This document shows positions 25,508 through 33,643 of a stretch of 64,000 nucleotides of DNA, piece after piece. The first letter of the stretch is position 1; every line of letters begins with the position of its first letter. A program made the translations under genes and the position numbers. A model generated the notes under the pieces. The model was not told the DNA's origin. It was given only the letters and a program-made list of their open reading frames with translations, and did no database searches. Source of the stretch: Olivibacter domesticus (GTDB taxonomy: Bacteria > Bacteroidota > Bacteroidia > Sphingobacteriales > Sphingobacteriaceae); the NCBI RefSeq assembly GCF_900109575.1, contig NZ_FOAF01000005.1, forward strand, positions 225,100-289,099, written 5' to 3'.

Positions 25508-26146
25508 ATGAAAACGCTAACAAAAGAAGATCAAGAAGCTATAACACCGTCAATGGCCCTCAACTTATTGGAAGAAGGGAACAAACGGTTTGTTAATAAT
25601 TTAAAAGTTAACCGAAATCTTTTACAACAAGCAAATGAGACTTCGGATGGTCAGCATCCCTTTGCGATAATTTTAAGCTGCATAGACAGCCGTACATCCG
25701 CAGAACTAATTTTTGACCAGGGCTTAGGTGATGTTTTCAGTATCCGGATTGCTGGTAATATTATCAATGAGGATGTTTTAGGAAGCATGGAATTTGGGTG
25801 CAAAGTGGCAGGCGCAAAAATAATTGTCGTGTTGGGTCACACGAAATGCGGAGCAATTAAGGGCGCTTGCGATCATGTGGAGATGGGCAACCTGACCGCT
25901 CTACTGTCGAAAATCCGACCTGCTGTTGATGAAGAGCAGACAATAAAAGAGAACCGCAACGCTAAGAATAGCGAATTTGTTGAAAAAGTAGCCGCGATAA
26001 ATGTTCACCGATCAGTTAAATCGATCGTAGAGCGCAGTCCTATTCTCAAAGAAATGATAGAAGGCGGCCAAATCGGAATAGTTGGAGGCATTCACGATAT
26101 TACAACAGGTATAGTTACCTTTTACCCAAGAACATCCATGCAATAG
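25508..26146 (+). CDS. Beta-class carbonic anhydrase
   Basis: 212 residues, full length for the family. The zinc ligands and catalytic dyad are present: Cys58-x-Asp60-x-Arg62 (SCIDSRTSAELIFDQGLGD) and His111-x-x-Cys114 (VLGHTKCGAIKGA). It interconverts CO2 and bicarbonate in the cytoplasm, supplying carboxylases. It is a single gene with its own terminator at 26182-26208. Confidence 0.96.
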   Translation: MKTLTKEDQEAITPSMALNLLEEGNKRFVNNLKVNRNLLQQANETSDGQHPFAIILSCIDSRTSAELIFDQGLGDVFSIRIAGNIINEDVLGSMEFGCKVAGAKIIVVLGHTKCGAIKGACDHVEMGNLTALLSKIRPAVDEEQTIKENRNAKNSEFVEKVAAINVHRSVKSIVERSPILKEMIEGGQIGIVGGIHDITTGIVTFYPRTSMQ

Positions 26147-26181
26147 AAATCACCTGAAAATATCTTTTCATATAAGATAAT

Positions 26182-26208
26182 AGTCAGACATCTCGTGAGC
26201 GTCTGACT
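26182..26208. terminator. Terminator after carbonic anhydrase
   Basis: AGTCAGAC (26182-26189) and GTCTGACT (26201-26208) form a perfect 8-bp stem, extended by an inner CTC/GAG pairing, and are followed by the T-rich GTTGTGTTT. It lies between convergent genes. Confidence 0.75.
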
Positions 26209-26391
26209 GTTGTGTTTATAGACTATACTTCACTATCGTGTAAGCCTTTAATTTTATCGTGCGAGCGCTTTAAACTTGTTTGCCGTTTTTTAAGCAGCGC
26301 AATTGTTTCAAACACTAAGTCATTTTATTAAATGACTAATCTGCAAGCCTTTTCCGCATTGATTTTTGCACGATCATAGCTAAAAATCCTG

Positions 26392-28914
26392 TTACTTATT
26401 GTTCAATTTCTTTAAACGTTCTTTTGCTGAAGGGATGACGTCATCTTCTTCTTCATAGTTTTTAATCACACTTTCCAACGTCTTCTTCGCTTGGAGTTTA
26501 TCGCCTTTGCCTGCATATGCATCCGCAAGCAGGATGAAGCTCTTGGCCACCCAATAGTCATATGATCCCATGTTGTTGATCACATCAAAGGCTGTTTCCT
26601 GGGCTTTGTCGTATTCCTTGTCTTTATACTGCAATTGCCCCATGCGATACCGTGCCTCTGCGCCGACTGCCGTTTGGCTCTTCAGCGCCGCCAGACGCAG
26701 TTCCTCCATGGCGGGCTCCGCTTTCCCTTCCGCCAGCATAGCCCGCGCAGCGTATAAGTGTGCCTTGGCAATGTCCTCGTCAGATGACCGATCGTAATTC
26801 TTAATCAACTTCGCATACTTGGCCACCTGCTCCAAGTCACCGATTTCGAAATAACAAATCATCAGGTTAGTGACCGCGTAGCCATAATTTTCTCTATATT
26901 CTGAAACGAGCTCCAGTTTCTTGAGGTGCACGATGGCCTCGTTATATTCCTTCAAGCTCAGGTATAAGGCAGCCACGGTCAGCAAGGTCTTCTCCGTATA
27001 CTTGCTCGTCCAGTCGTTCAGGATAATGTTGAGGTCGTGCAGTGCTTCCTTCGGGTGCCCGGTATGGTATAAACTTACCCCGCGGATATAACGGGCATGT
27101 TTTTCCTGTATGGGTTTCGGGAATTTATCAAAATACGCATTGATCGCTTCCACAGCCGGTCCGTACTCCTCCCTGTTAAACAAGGAATTGGCCGCTTGGA
27201 AAGCCAGGTTATCCTGCTCCGCAGGACTCAGATCGCCGATATTAGTGCTAGTTGCGTAATGAATATAACTCGAAGCATCCCCCTGATCCAAGTAGATGTT
27301 TTCAATGGAGCGCAGCGCCTGCCTTGCCTCTTCGGTTGTGGGATATTTCTCAACCACCCGCTGGAAAGTGGCCTTCGCCGCCTCAGTGTTATCATCATTG
27401 TACTGGACAAGCCCGATGGTCATCAACGCCCTGGGGACATAACTGCTGCGGGGGTATTGTTCGATCATCTGCTGCAGCCCTTCGATGGCAGCATCGTAAT
27501 CTCCGTCAGTGAAATACGTGTATGGGATCTCGAAAGCGACATCATCCGCATAGTTCGAACCGGGGAATTGTTCAACAACGGACCTTAGGGTGCTGAGCTT
27601 GGTTTCATTGTCGCCCTGCAATCCTTGGATAATACCGTGCTGAAACAACGCATAATCCTGATTGGGAGCTTTGCTGTTGATCAGCTGGTCATAGTATTCG
27701 TTGGCTCGGTCGTAATTGCGCATGGACAAATATGAATCGCCTAAACGTGCAATCACGTCATAACGCACATTTTCCTCCAGCGAACTGCCCTCGGTAGCCA
27801 AAAAGCGTTCAAAATAATCGGCAGCTATGCTAAAACTGCTGTTGCGGAACGCCGCATAAGCCAGGCCATAGTTTGCATAATTGTATACATTGGTGTTTCG
27901 TGCTGCGGGCAACCGGAGGAACCGAGAAAAATTTTCCACCGCCTCCCCGTACTTGCGCACTTCATACATCGCCTCTGCTTTCCAATACGTGGCCAACGCC
28001 GCCATTTTCGCATCGATCGGGAATTTTTCTGATCGCATAAACAGGGATATGCTGTTTTCGAAAGCGCGCTCATTGTAAAACTCCAATCCGCGGAAATACG
28101 TTGCCTTTTGGTAGGTCATATCGGCTTCCCGCCCCCGGTTTTTGAACTTTTCTAACATAGATACCGCTGCATGGAAATTGCTCGTGCCCGACAAGACCTC
28201 GGCCAATAGTGTTTCTGTATTCTCTGTTTCTTCAGCATCAGGTTTACGATCCGCGTATTTCTGAGCTATATATGCCTGGAGAATCTCCTGGGCAACCTGG
28301 ACGGAATCCAATTCAAATAAGATTTTAGCATAGTTAAACAGTCCATCCGATTTCAATGCCTGATCGAAATCCAGTTTGGACGCTTTGACAAACGCATTCC
28401 GTGCACGTTGCTTATCGCCGGTTTCTACGGCAATTTGACCCAAAGCAATTAACGCGCCCTGATAAAAGGCATCCGGATCTGCCACCTTCTCCAGAATAGA
28501 GGTCGCTCTTTCGTATTCGCCTGCCAGGTAGGCGATGGAGCCGATCCGAAAATTATCGATATTGTTGCGTGAAGCGCCTGGATGTCGTTCTATCAATTTA
28601 CTGAAGTAAGCTTGTTTGAATTTGTTGTTTGCAAAATACGTGGCGGCGGCGATCTGGCGCAGCTCGATCTCAAGTGCTTCTCGGTTGATATTCATGTCCG
28701 GGCTCCGCCGGATCTTTACGGCATCGGCCAGCATCGGCCGATAATCACGTACGACATCGATGGACCCCATATTCGTAGATTGCCCTTCGTCCCGTTTCTC
28801 GCTGGTTTGTGGCTTCTCTTCCTGCTGTTCTTTCTCTTCCTGCTGTTCTTTCTCTTCCTGTGCATACCCCATAACCAGCAAGACTGAAAAGGCCACGGTA
28901 AGCAGGTATTTCAT
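26392..28914 (-). CDS. Large periplasmic TPR protein
   Basis: 840 residues from MKYLLTVAFSVLLVMGYAQ, a signal peptide; the longer frame to 28947 adds only a hydrophilic leader. After an EEKEQQ repeat segment (about 20-38) the protein is almost entirely tetratricopeptide repeats (e.g. ALRSIENIYLDQGDASSYIH and TIGLVQYNDDNTEAAKATFQ). It looks like the long TPR proteins of Bacteroidota, which act as envelope assembly scaffolds. A possible promoter lies at 29028-29055. No partner is adjacent. Confidence 0.88.
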   Translation of the reverse strand: MKYLLTVAFSVLLVMGYAQEEKEQQEEKEQQEEKPQTSEKRDEGQSTNMGSIDVVRDYRPMLADAVKIRRSPDMNINREALEIELRQIAAATYFANNKFKQAYFSKLIERHPGASRNNIDNFRIGSIAYLAGEYERATSILEKVADPDAFYQGALIALGQIAVETGDKQRARNAFVKASKLDFDQALKSDGLFNYAKILFELDSVQVAQEILQAYIAQKYADRKPDAEETENTETLLAEVLSGTSNFHAAVSMLEKFKNRGREADMTYQKATYFRGLEFYNERAFENSISLFMRSEKFPIDAKMAALATYWKAEAMYEVRKYGEAVENFSRFLRLPAARNTNVYNYANYGLAYAAFRNSSFSIAADYFERFLATEGSSLEENVRYDVIARLGDSYLSMRNYDRANEYYDQLINSKAPNQDYALFQHGIIQGLQGDNETKLSTLRSVVEQFPGSNYADDVAFEIPYTYFTDGDYDAAIEGLQQMIEQYPRSSYVPRALMTIGLVQYNDDNTEAAKATFQRVVEKYPTTEEARQALRSIENIYLDQGDASSYIHYATSTNIGDLSPAEQDNLAFQAANSLFNREEYGPAVEAINAYFDKFPKPIQEKHARYIRGVSLYHTGHPKEALHDLNIILNDWTSKYTEKTLLTVAALYLSLKEYNEAIVHLKKLELVSEYRENYGYAVTNLMICYFEIGDLEQVAKYAKLIKNYDRSSDEDIAKAHLYAARAMLAEGKAEPAMEELRLAALKSQTAVGAEARYRMGQLQYKDKEYDKAQETAFDVINNMGSYDYWVAKSFILLADAYAGKGDKLQAKKTLESVIKNYEEEDDVIPSAKERLKKLNNK

Positions 28915-29027
28915 GTAGTTATAGCCGATCCTCTCTTTTAATATCATTGTCGTCTGTTTTTCTGAGCTCTTCCAAATGTTCCTTCGCCGAGGCGATAAAA
29001 ACCCAAATTACATTTCCCATAATCAAT

Positions 29028-29055
29028 CAAATTTACGTATTTAAAATCTTTCCAA
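29028..29055 (-). promoter_or_regulatory. Candidate promoter of the TPR gene
   Basis: On the minus strand TTG (29055-29053), 17 nt, TAAATTTG (29035-29028) fits the Bacteroidota consensus and points towards the TPR gene about 110 nt downstream. Confidence 0.5.
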
Positions 29056-29064
29056 CGAATGCAC

Positions 29065-29096
29065 AATTTTTCGGAGCTATAGAATCTAACACGACA
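29065..29096 (+). repeat. 32-bp direct repeat, copy 1
   Basis: Identical at 29 of 32 positions to 33341-33372, same orientation (AATTTTTCGGAGCTA and AATCTAACACGACA conserved). Copy 2 is the 3' end of the SGNH hydrolase gene; here it stands alone and would encode the same ending IFRSYRI-stop. Confidence 0.7.
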
Positions 29097-29172
29097 TCTA
29101 ATAATTCGGTTATGCCCATCTGGAGTACCCGCTATAACAAGCTGACAAATGAAGCAAATAAGTGATGTGATA

Positions 29173-29943
29173 TTATACACCGCCTACGCCTTCCAGCCAT
29201 CTCAGGAAATCGGAGGAATTTGCCTTGCTGATAACAATCGTCTCAGGAGTTTCAACAACAAGTTTGGAAATAAGCTTTCGGGAAAAAAATCTTTCGATAC
29301 TTGCAATGGCAAGCCGGTTGATAATAAATTGCCGGTTGGCGCGGTAAAATGATTCAGGATCAAGCATTCGCTCCAATTCATCCAGGGTCGAGGTTATGAA
29401 ATATTGTTGCCCTTTAAGGGTCGCAATTTTAATCACCGCATGTTCTAAATATAGATAAGCTATATCACTTACCGGGAGGGGAATGATCTTTTCACGTTGC
29501 TCCACCAGTAATGTCTTTTTATAAGTATATTTTAATTGCTGGCCCAATTTCTCAATAGATCGTGTCGTAGCAGCTGGTTCAAAAGCAGATTTTAGTCGTT
29601 TGAATTTTTCTATCGCTTTTGCCACCGCTTCTTCAGTGATGGGTTTTAGTATATAACTGACCGCATTCGTTTCAAGCGCATCGAGCATATATTCGTCGTA
29701 AGCTGTACAAAATATGATGGGGCTCTTTACAGGGACTTCCCTGTAAATTTCGAAGCACATTCCGTCCGCCAATTGAATATCAGAAAAGATCAGGTCAGGT
29801 GGATTTTTTCGTTCTAAAAAATCAATGCTTGCTTCTACGGAGTCGAGAATAGCAAGAACCTCATGTGTTGTGTCCTGGTTAAGCAAGATCCTTTCCAATT
29901 CTTTTGCGGCATTTATTTCATCTTCTATGATCAAAATTTTCAT
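29173..29943 (-). CDS. LytTR family response regulator
   Basis: 256 residues: receiver domain (1-120) with acidic pocket Glu7/Asp8, phospho-acceptor Asp55 (LIFSDIQLADG), Thr80 and Lys100 (YILKPI), a linker, and a LytTR DNA-binding domain (about 150-256, SFYRANRQFIINRLAIASIE). It forms a two-component pair with the kinase gene 231 nt upstream on the same strand. LytTR regulators bind pairs of short direct repeats; the target is not known. Confidence 0.94.
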   Translation of the reverse strand: MKILIIEDEINAAKELERILLNQDTTHEVLAILDSVEASIDFLERKNPPDLIFSDIQLADGMCFEIYREVPVKSPIIFCTAYDEYMLDALETNAVSYILKPITEEAVAKAIEKFKRLKSAFEPAATTRSIEKLGQQLKYTYKKTLLVEQREKIIPLPVSDIAYLYLEHAVIKIATLKGQQYFITSTLDELERMLDPESFYRANRQFIINRLAIASIERFFSRKLISKLVVETPETIVISKANSSDFLRWLEGVGGV

Positions 29944-30144
29944 CTATTTATTATTTTTAATGGTTGATGAGAGCTCGATGTAAATAACCGAAGCGCATTG
30001 ACAATTGAAAATGTAAATACTTGCAATAATCATTGCCCTGTGTGTCAATATTATTTACATCTCGGTTTCATCTGTAAATAATTCTAATCCATCGGTCAGA
30101 TGGAGCTTACCATGTGTAAAATTCACATTCCCTTGTGTGATGAA

Positions 30145-30160
30145 TCCGCCAGCTGGCGGA
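30145..30160. terminator. 16-bp palindrome after the kinase gene
   Basis: TCCGCCAGCTGGCGGA is a perfect palindrome 14 nt past the minus-strand kinase stop. It may be a 3'-end hairpin or a protein site; no T tract follows. Confidence 0.35.
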
Positions 30161-30174
30161 TAAACATGGACGGT

Positions 30175-31194
30175 TCATAACTTTATAATTGGTAATTTTA
30201 CTATAAACATGGTGGAACTTTTTTCTATTACTATGTTCCGGCCAAATAAAAGTTGATAACGGTTCATTAGATTATTTAACCCAACGCCTGTTGAATAATA
30301 CTGCGTTTTTTTGGGTGAAAAGGTATTGTTTACAATAAGGAAATTTAAATCGTTAAAGACTTCTATCTTCAACGGCTTGTTAACTGACGCTACGTTATGT
30401 TTAATGGCATTTTCTAGCAACAGTTGCAAGGTAAGGGGCGGTATTTTTGTTTGCATTAAATCTTCTTCGACGTGGATATTTATGATAATAGAGGCCCCCA
30501 TCCTAGTCTTGATAATGTATAGATAAGATTTGATAAAACTCAATTCCTTCTCTAAGGAAACGAGGTTTAACTTGTTGTGAACAAGCATATACCTGTATAC
30601 GCTGGCGATTTCTGAAACATATTCCTTGACTTGCTTATCCTGTGTTATTGCGCTTAAGGTATTTAACGTGTTAAATAGAAAGTGGGGACTCATCTGCTCT
30701 TTCAAATTGGACAGGTTGGCTTCTAACTGAGCTTGTTTAAGCTTCTCTATTTCTAGATTACGCCGTTGGCTTTCCCTGAGTAATTGCAAATAAAACACGA
30801 TAAAGAATTGTACAGCGCTAATTAGTATACACCTGGATATCATCAGGTACCAATTCAGATCCTCTTTGGCAATGGTGAATGAAGAGTTTTTTACAAATTG
30901 ACCGAAAACAAAATCGAGCGAGACCGAAACGAGAAAAATAGTTATAGCTACAAGTATGATCTTGAATAAATAAACTATGTATCGCCAGCTATTAACGGTT
31001 AAAGCCAATTTCCGATTCAACCAAAGATGAAGAAAAAAGGCAAGTATTCCGGCCGTGAAAGTATATCTAATCGTACGGGCAGCTAAAAATAAATCACCTG
31101 ATTGAACGTCATCTGCAGTCAATTTTATAGGTACTACAGCAAGACCTATTCCAAGTGAAATAATGATGCCCAGTATTCGATATTGTTTCGACAT
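30175..31194 (-). CDS. LytS/YehU-type sensor histidine kinase
   Basis: 339 residues. Four membrane helices (about 5-25, 42-60, 72-98 and 118-140) lead into a coiled coil and the His_kinase domain with phospho-acceptor His171 in LKEQMSPHFLFNTLNTL. The ATP-binding part includes LQLLLENAIKHNV (N box) and TGVGLNNLMNRYQLLFG (G box). No extracellular domain, so the signal is probably sensed in the membrane. The partner is the LytTR regulator at 29173-29943. Confidence 0.92.
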   Translation of the reverse strand: MSKQYRILGIIISLGIGLAVVPIKLTADDVQSGDLFLAARTIRYTFTAGILAFFLHLWLNRKLALTVNSWRYIVYLFKIILVAITIFLVSVSLDFVFGQFVKNSSFTIAKEDLNWYLMISRCILISAVQFFIVFYLQLLRESQRRNLEIEKLKQAQLEANLSNLKEQMSPHFLFNTLNTLSAITQDKQVKEYVSEIASVYRYMLVHNKLNLVSLEKELSFIKSYLYIIKTRMGASIIINIHVEEDLMQTKIPPLTLQLLLENAIKHNVASVNKPLKIEVFNDLNFLIVNNTFSPKKTQYYSTGVGLNNLMNRYQLLFGRNIVIEKSSTMFIVKLPIIKL

Positions 31195-31438
31195 TCGGCA
31201 AAGGTAGCGATTTCCACTGCTGCTGTTTACGCCAAATGAGCGAAGCGGGCAGTTTCGCCGTTAAGACGGGCGTAAATTTCTGTTAAACTTTCAGAGGCAC
31301 GACGCGCCCCATGATGACCGTTTATACGCTGCCCGCTTCAACGGATAATTTGCCTGTTTCCCTTCAGTTTTCTCGACAGATCAAAATTGTTACAGCTTCA
31401 TTTGCATCAGAAATAGGATTTATCTAAACATTTACGGA

Positions 31439-32167
31439 ATGAGAACAGCGTTAGTTACAGGAGCTAATAACGACATTGGCCTAGAAATAGCAAGAAAATT
31501 AGTTGACGAAGGTTTTTTTGTATATATGGGTAGCCGTGACCTTCAGAACGGGATAGAAGCAGTTAAAGAACTGGCTGCCGAAGGTTTAGGCACCTTAGAC
31601 GTAGTTCAATTGGATGTGAACAGTCAGCTATCGGTAGACGCCGCCCGAACAGAAATTGGCGTTAAGATCGACGCGTTGGACGTTCTCATCAATAATGCAG
31701 CTATCATCGGCGATATGCCTAAATCTGCTCTAGGCTATTGTATTGATTCCACCAAGGAAGTGTTTGAGACAAATTATTACGGAACTATAAGGGTTGTGCA
31801 TGCATTTCTTGACCTAATGAGAAAGTCGCCCAAACCGCGCATTGTCAACGTTACCTACGGTTTAGGTTCGGTCGCAAGCGATCCCGCCAATCTATATTAC
31901 CCCTATAAAACAACGGGTTATCAATGTGCCAAAACCGCATTGAATATGTACACAATCAATCTTGCGTATGACTTACGAGAAACAAATTTTAAGGTTAATG
32001 CCGTTGACCCCGGTTTTATAAAAATCGACTTCGACAATAGTCAGGGGACTGAAGCAATTGAAGATGCAGCTAATCGTATTGTTAAATATGCCTTGATTGG
32101 AAATGATGGACCTACAGGAAAATTTTATAGTGAGTGTGGCCAGAAGCATAAAGTATTGCGGAATTAA
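31439..32167 (+). CDS. Short-chain dehydrogenase/reductase (SDR)
   Basis: 242 residues, classical SDR fold: cofactor motif TGANNDIG (7-14, replacing the usual TGxxxGIG), SRDL after strand 2 favouring NADP(H), DVLINNAAI (about 83-91) and the YQCAK catalytic Tyr/Lys pair. The usual IVNVSS catalytic serine segment reads IVNVTYGLGS, so the canonical Ser is replaced or shifted. That makes activity uncertain. It is 109 nt upstream of an SGNH hydrolase gene on the same strand. Confidence 0.88.
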   Translation: MRTALVTGANNDIGLEIARKLVDEGFFVYMGSRDLQNGIEAVKELAAEGLGTLDVVQLDVNSQLSVDAARTEIGVKIDALDVLINNAAIIGDMPKSALGYCIDSTKEVFETNYYGTIRVVHAFLDLMRKSPKPRIVNVTYGLGSVASDPANLYYPYKTTGYQCAKTALNMYTINLAYDLRETNFKVNAVDPGFIKIDFDNSQGTEAIEDAANRIVKYALIGNDGPTGKFYSECGQKHKVLRN

Positions 32168-32276
32168 CACGTTAGCAAGATGGGGATGCGTTGAATGCAG
32201 ACCCGTAAGTCTAGAAAGTAAAACCACCTCTTCACAGGAAAAATAAAATTATTATCTTGCCTATTTAAACAAAATT

Positions 32277-33365
32277 ATGGCGAAAAATATTTCCTTTCTA
32301 ACACTAAGTTTCCTATCACTTATTTTCACATTTGACACATTTGGTCAAGAAGCTAAAGCAACCTTTATAGATGCACGTGAGCTTACATTGGTGGGCAAGA
32401 TCTACCATAAAGGTCCATTCTACCATCGTTTGGACACGGCTGCAATTCCTGATCTTCCTAAAGCGGTAAAAGTCTTAGCGACACATGCTGCGGGCCTGGC
32501 AATTACCTTCCAGACCAGTAGCTCAAAGATATCTGCTAAATGGTGTACCAGTTCTGGAGTTCCGACAGATAACATGACAGGTCTAGCCTTTGAGGGAATG
32601 GATCTTTATATTAAACGAAATGACCGATGGCAATATGCAGGTGTCGCGCGCCCAAAGTCCCATAATTGCAATGAGGCTGAAATTGTAGCAAATATGGCCC
32701 CGGGGAATAAAACATGCTTGCTTTTCCTCCCCACCTATGATGAGACTATATCACTTCAAATTGGTGTAGATGCCGGGGCAACAATTAGCCCAGCCACTCA
32801 TCCATTCAAAAAAAATATTGTGGTTTATGGTTCAAGCATTGTACAGGGAGCGTCTGCAAGCCGACCTGGTTTATCTTATCCTGCAAGACTTTCCCGCGAA
32901 ACAGGATTGAATTTTATTAATCTTGGTTTCAGCGGTAATGCAAAAATGGAAACTGAAGTCGCGAATTTAGTTTCTGATCTGTCAATGGACGCTTTAATCC
33001 TTGACTGCGTACCCAATCCATCTCCAGAGGAAGTTTTAGCAAGAACGACCAATTTCGTTACTACCATTCGCAAAAAACATCCTAAAATCCCCATCATCGC
33101 CATACAAAGCATAGCGAGAGAAAAGGGAAATTTTGATACACAGGTTGCTTCCAGGGTATCACTAAAAAACAACTATTTTGAGACAGAAATCAAAAAGCTG
33201 CAAAAACACGACCAGAACTTATATCTTATTTATGCGGATGGCCTACTGGGCGATGATCAGGAAGGGACTACCGACGGTATTCATCCCAACGACCTTGGAT
33301 TCGACCGGATGCTTCATAAGGTTCGACCAATGATTCTAAAAATTTTTCGGAGCTACGAAATCTAA
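32277..33365 (+). CDS. SGNH/GDSL hydrolase, secreted
   Basis: 362 residues with signal peptide (ends about FGQ, residue 24). An N-terminal beta-sandwich (about 30-175) of the type found before SGNH domains in Bacteroidota is followed by the hydrolase domain: block I YGSSIVQG (nucleophile Ser about 186-187), block II GFSGNAKME, block III DCVPNPS and block V DGIHPNDLG with the catalytic Asp-x-x-His. Such enzymes remove acyl groups from polysaccharides or lipids in the periplasm. The last 8 codons belong to a 32-bp repeat also found at 29065. Confidence 0.92.
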   Translation: MAKNISFLTLSFLSLIFTFDTFGQEAKATFIDARELTLVGKIYHKGPFYHRLDTAAIPDLPKAVKVLATHAAGLAITFQTSSSKISAKWCTSSGVPTDNMTGLAFEGMDLYIKRNDRWQYAGVARPKSHNCNEAEIVANMAPGNKTCLLFLPTYDETISLQIGVDAGATISPATHPFKKNIVVYGSSIVQGASASRPGLSYPARLSRETGLNFINLGFSGNAKMETEVANLVSDLSMDALILDCVPNPSPEEVLARTTNFVTTIRKKHPKIPIIAIQSIAREKGNFDTQVASRVSLKNNYFETEIKKLQKHDQNLYLIYADGLLGDDQEGTTDGIHPNDLGFDRMLHKVRPMILKIFRSYEI

Positions 33366-33372
33366 CACGACA
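33341..33372 (+). repeat. 32-bp direct repeat, copy 2
   Basis: Overlaps the 3' end of the SGNH hydrolase gene and its stop codon; 29 of 32 positions match 29065-29096. The two copies bracket 4.3 kb holding the LytTR pair, SDR and SGNH genes. Confidence 0.7.
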
Positions 33373-33643
33373 CATAATAGGCAAGGAAACCGAGCAAAGC
33401 AAGTTCATGAGCGCCATAGAAATCAACGATAGCGAATAATAATAGATTCCCTGTCATCAAGGAGAGTCAACCTTAGATAAAATTGAAGATATTGTTACCA
33501 ACCTTATCTACAAAATAAAAAATATCATTACTTTTAGTAGCAGTCAATTATAAATTTATATAGCTGAATTTAAGGACACATAAACACAAGGGTATTTCTT
33601 GTGATTGACTTTTTTTGTCAAAATATATTAATGAAATTAGCTT

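Noticed and set aside
31199..31206. TACCTTTG box just upstream of the LytS-type kinase
   Set aside because: The only TTG is 26 nt away, and the box is so close to the start codon that the transcript would be leaderless; more likely chance.
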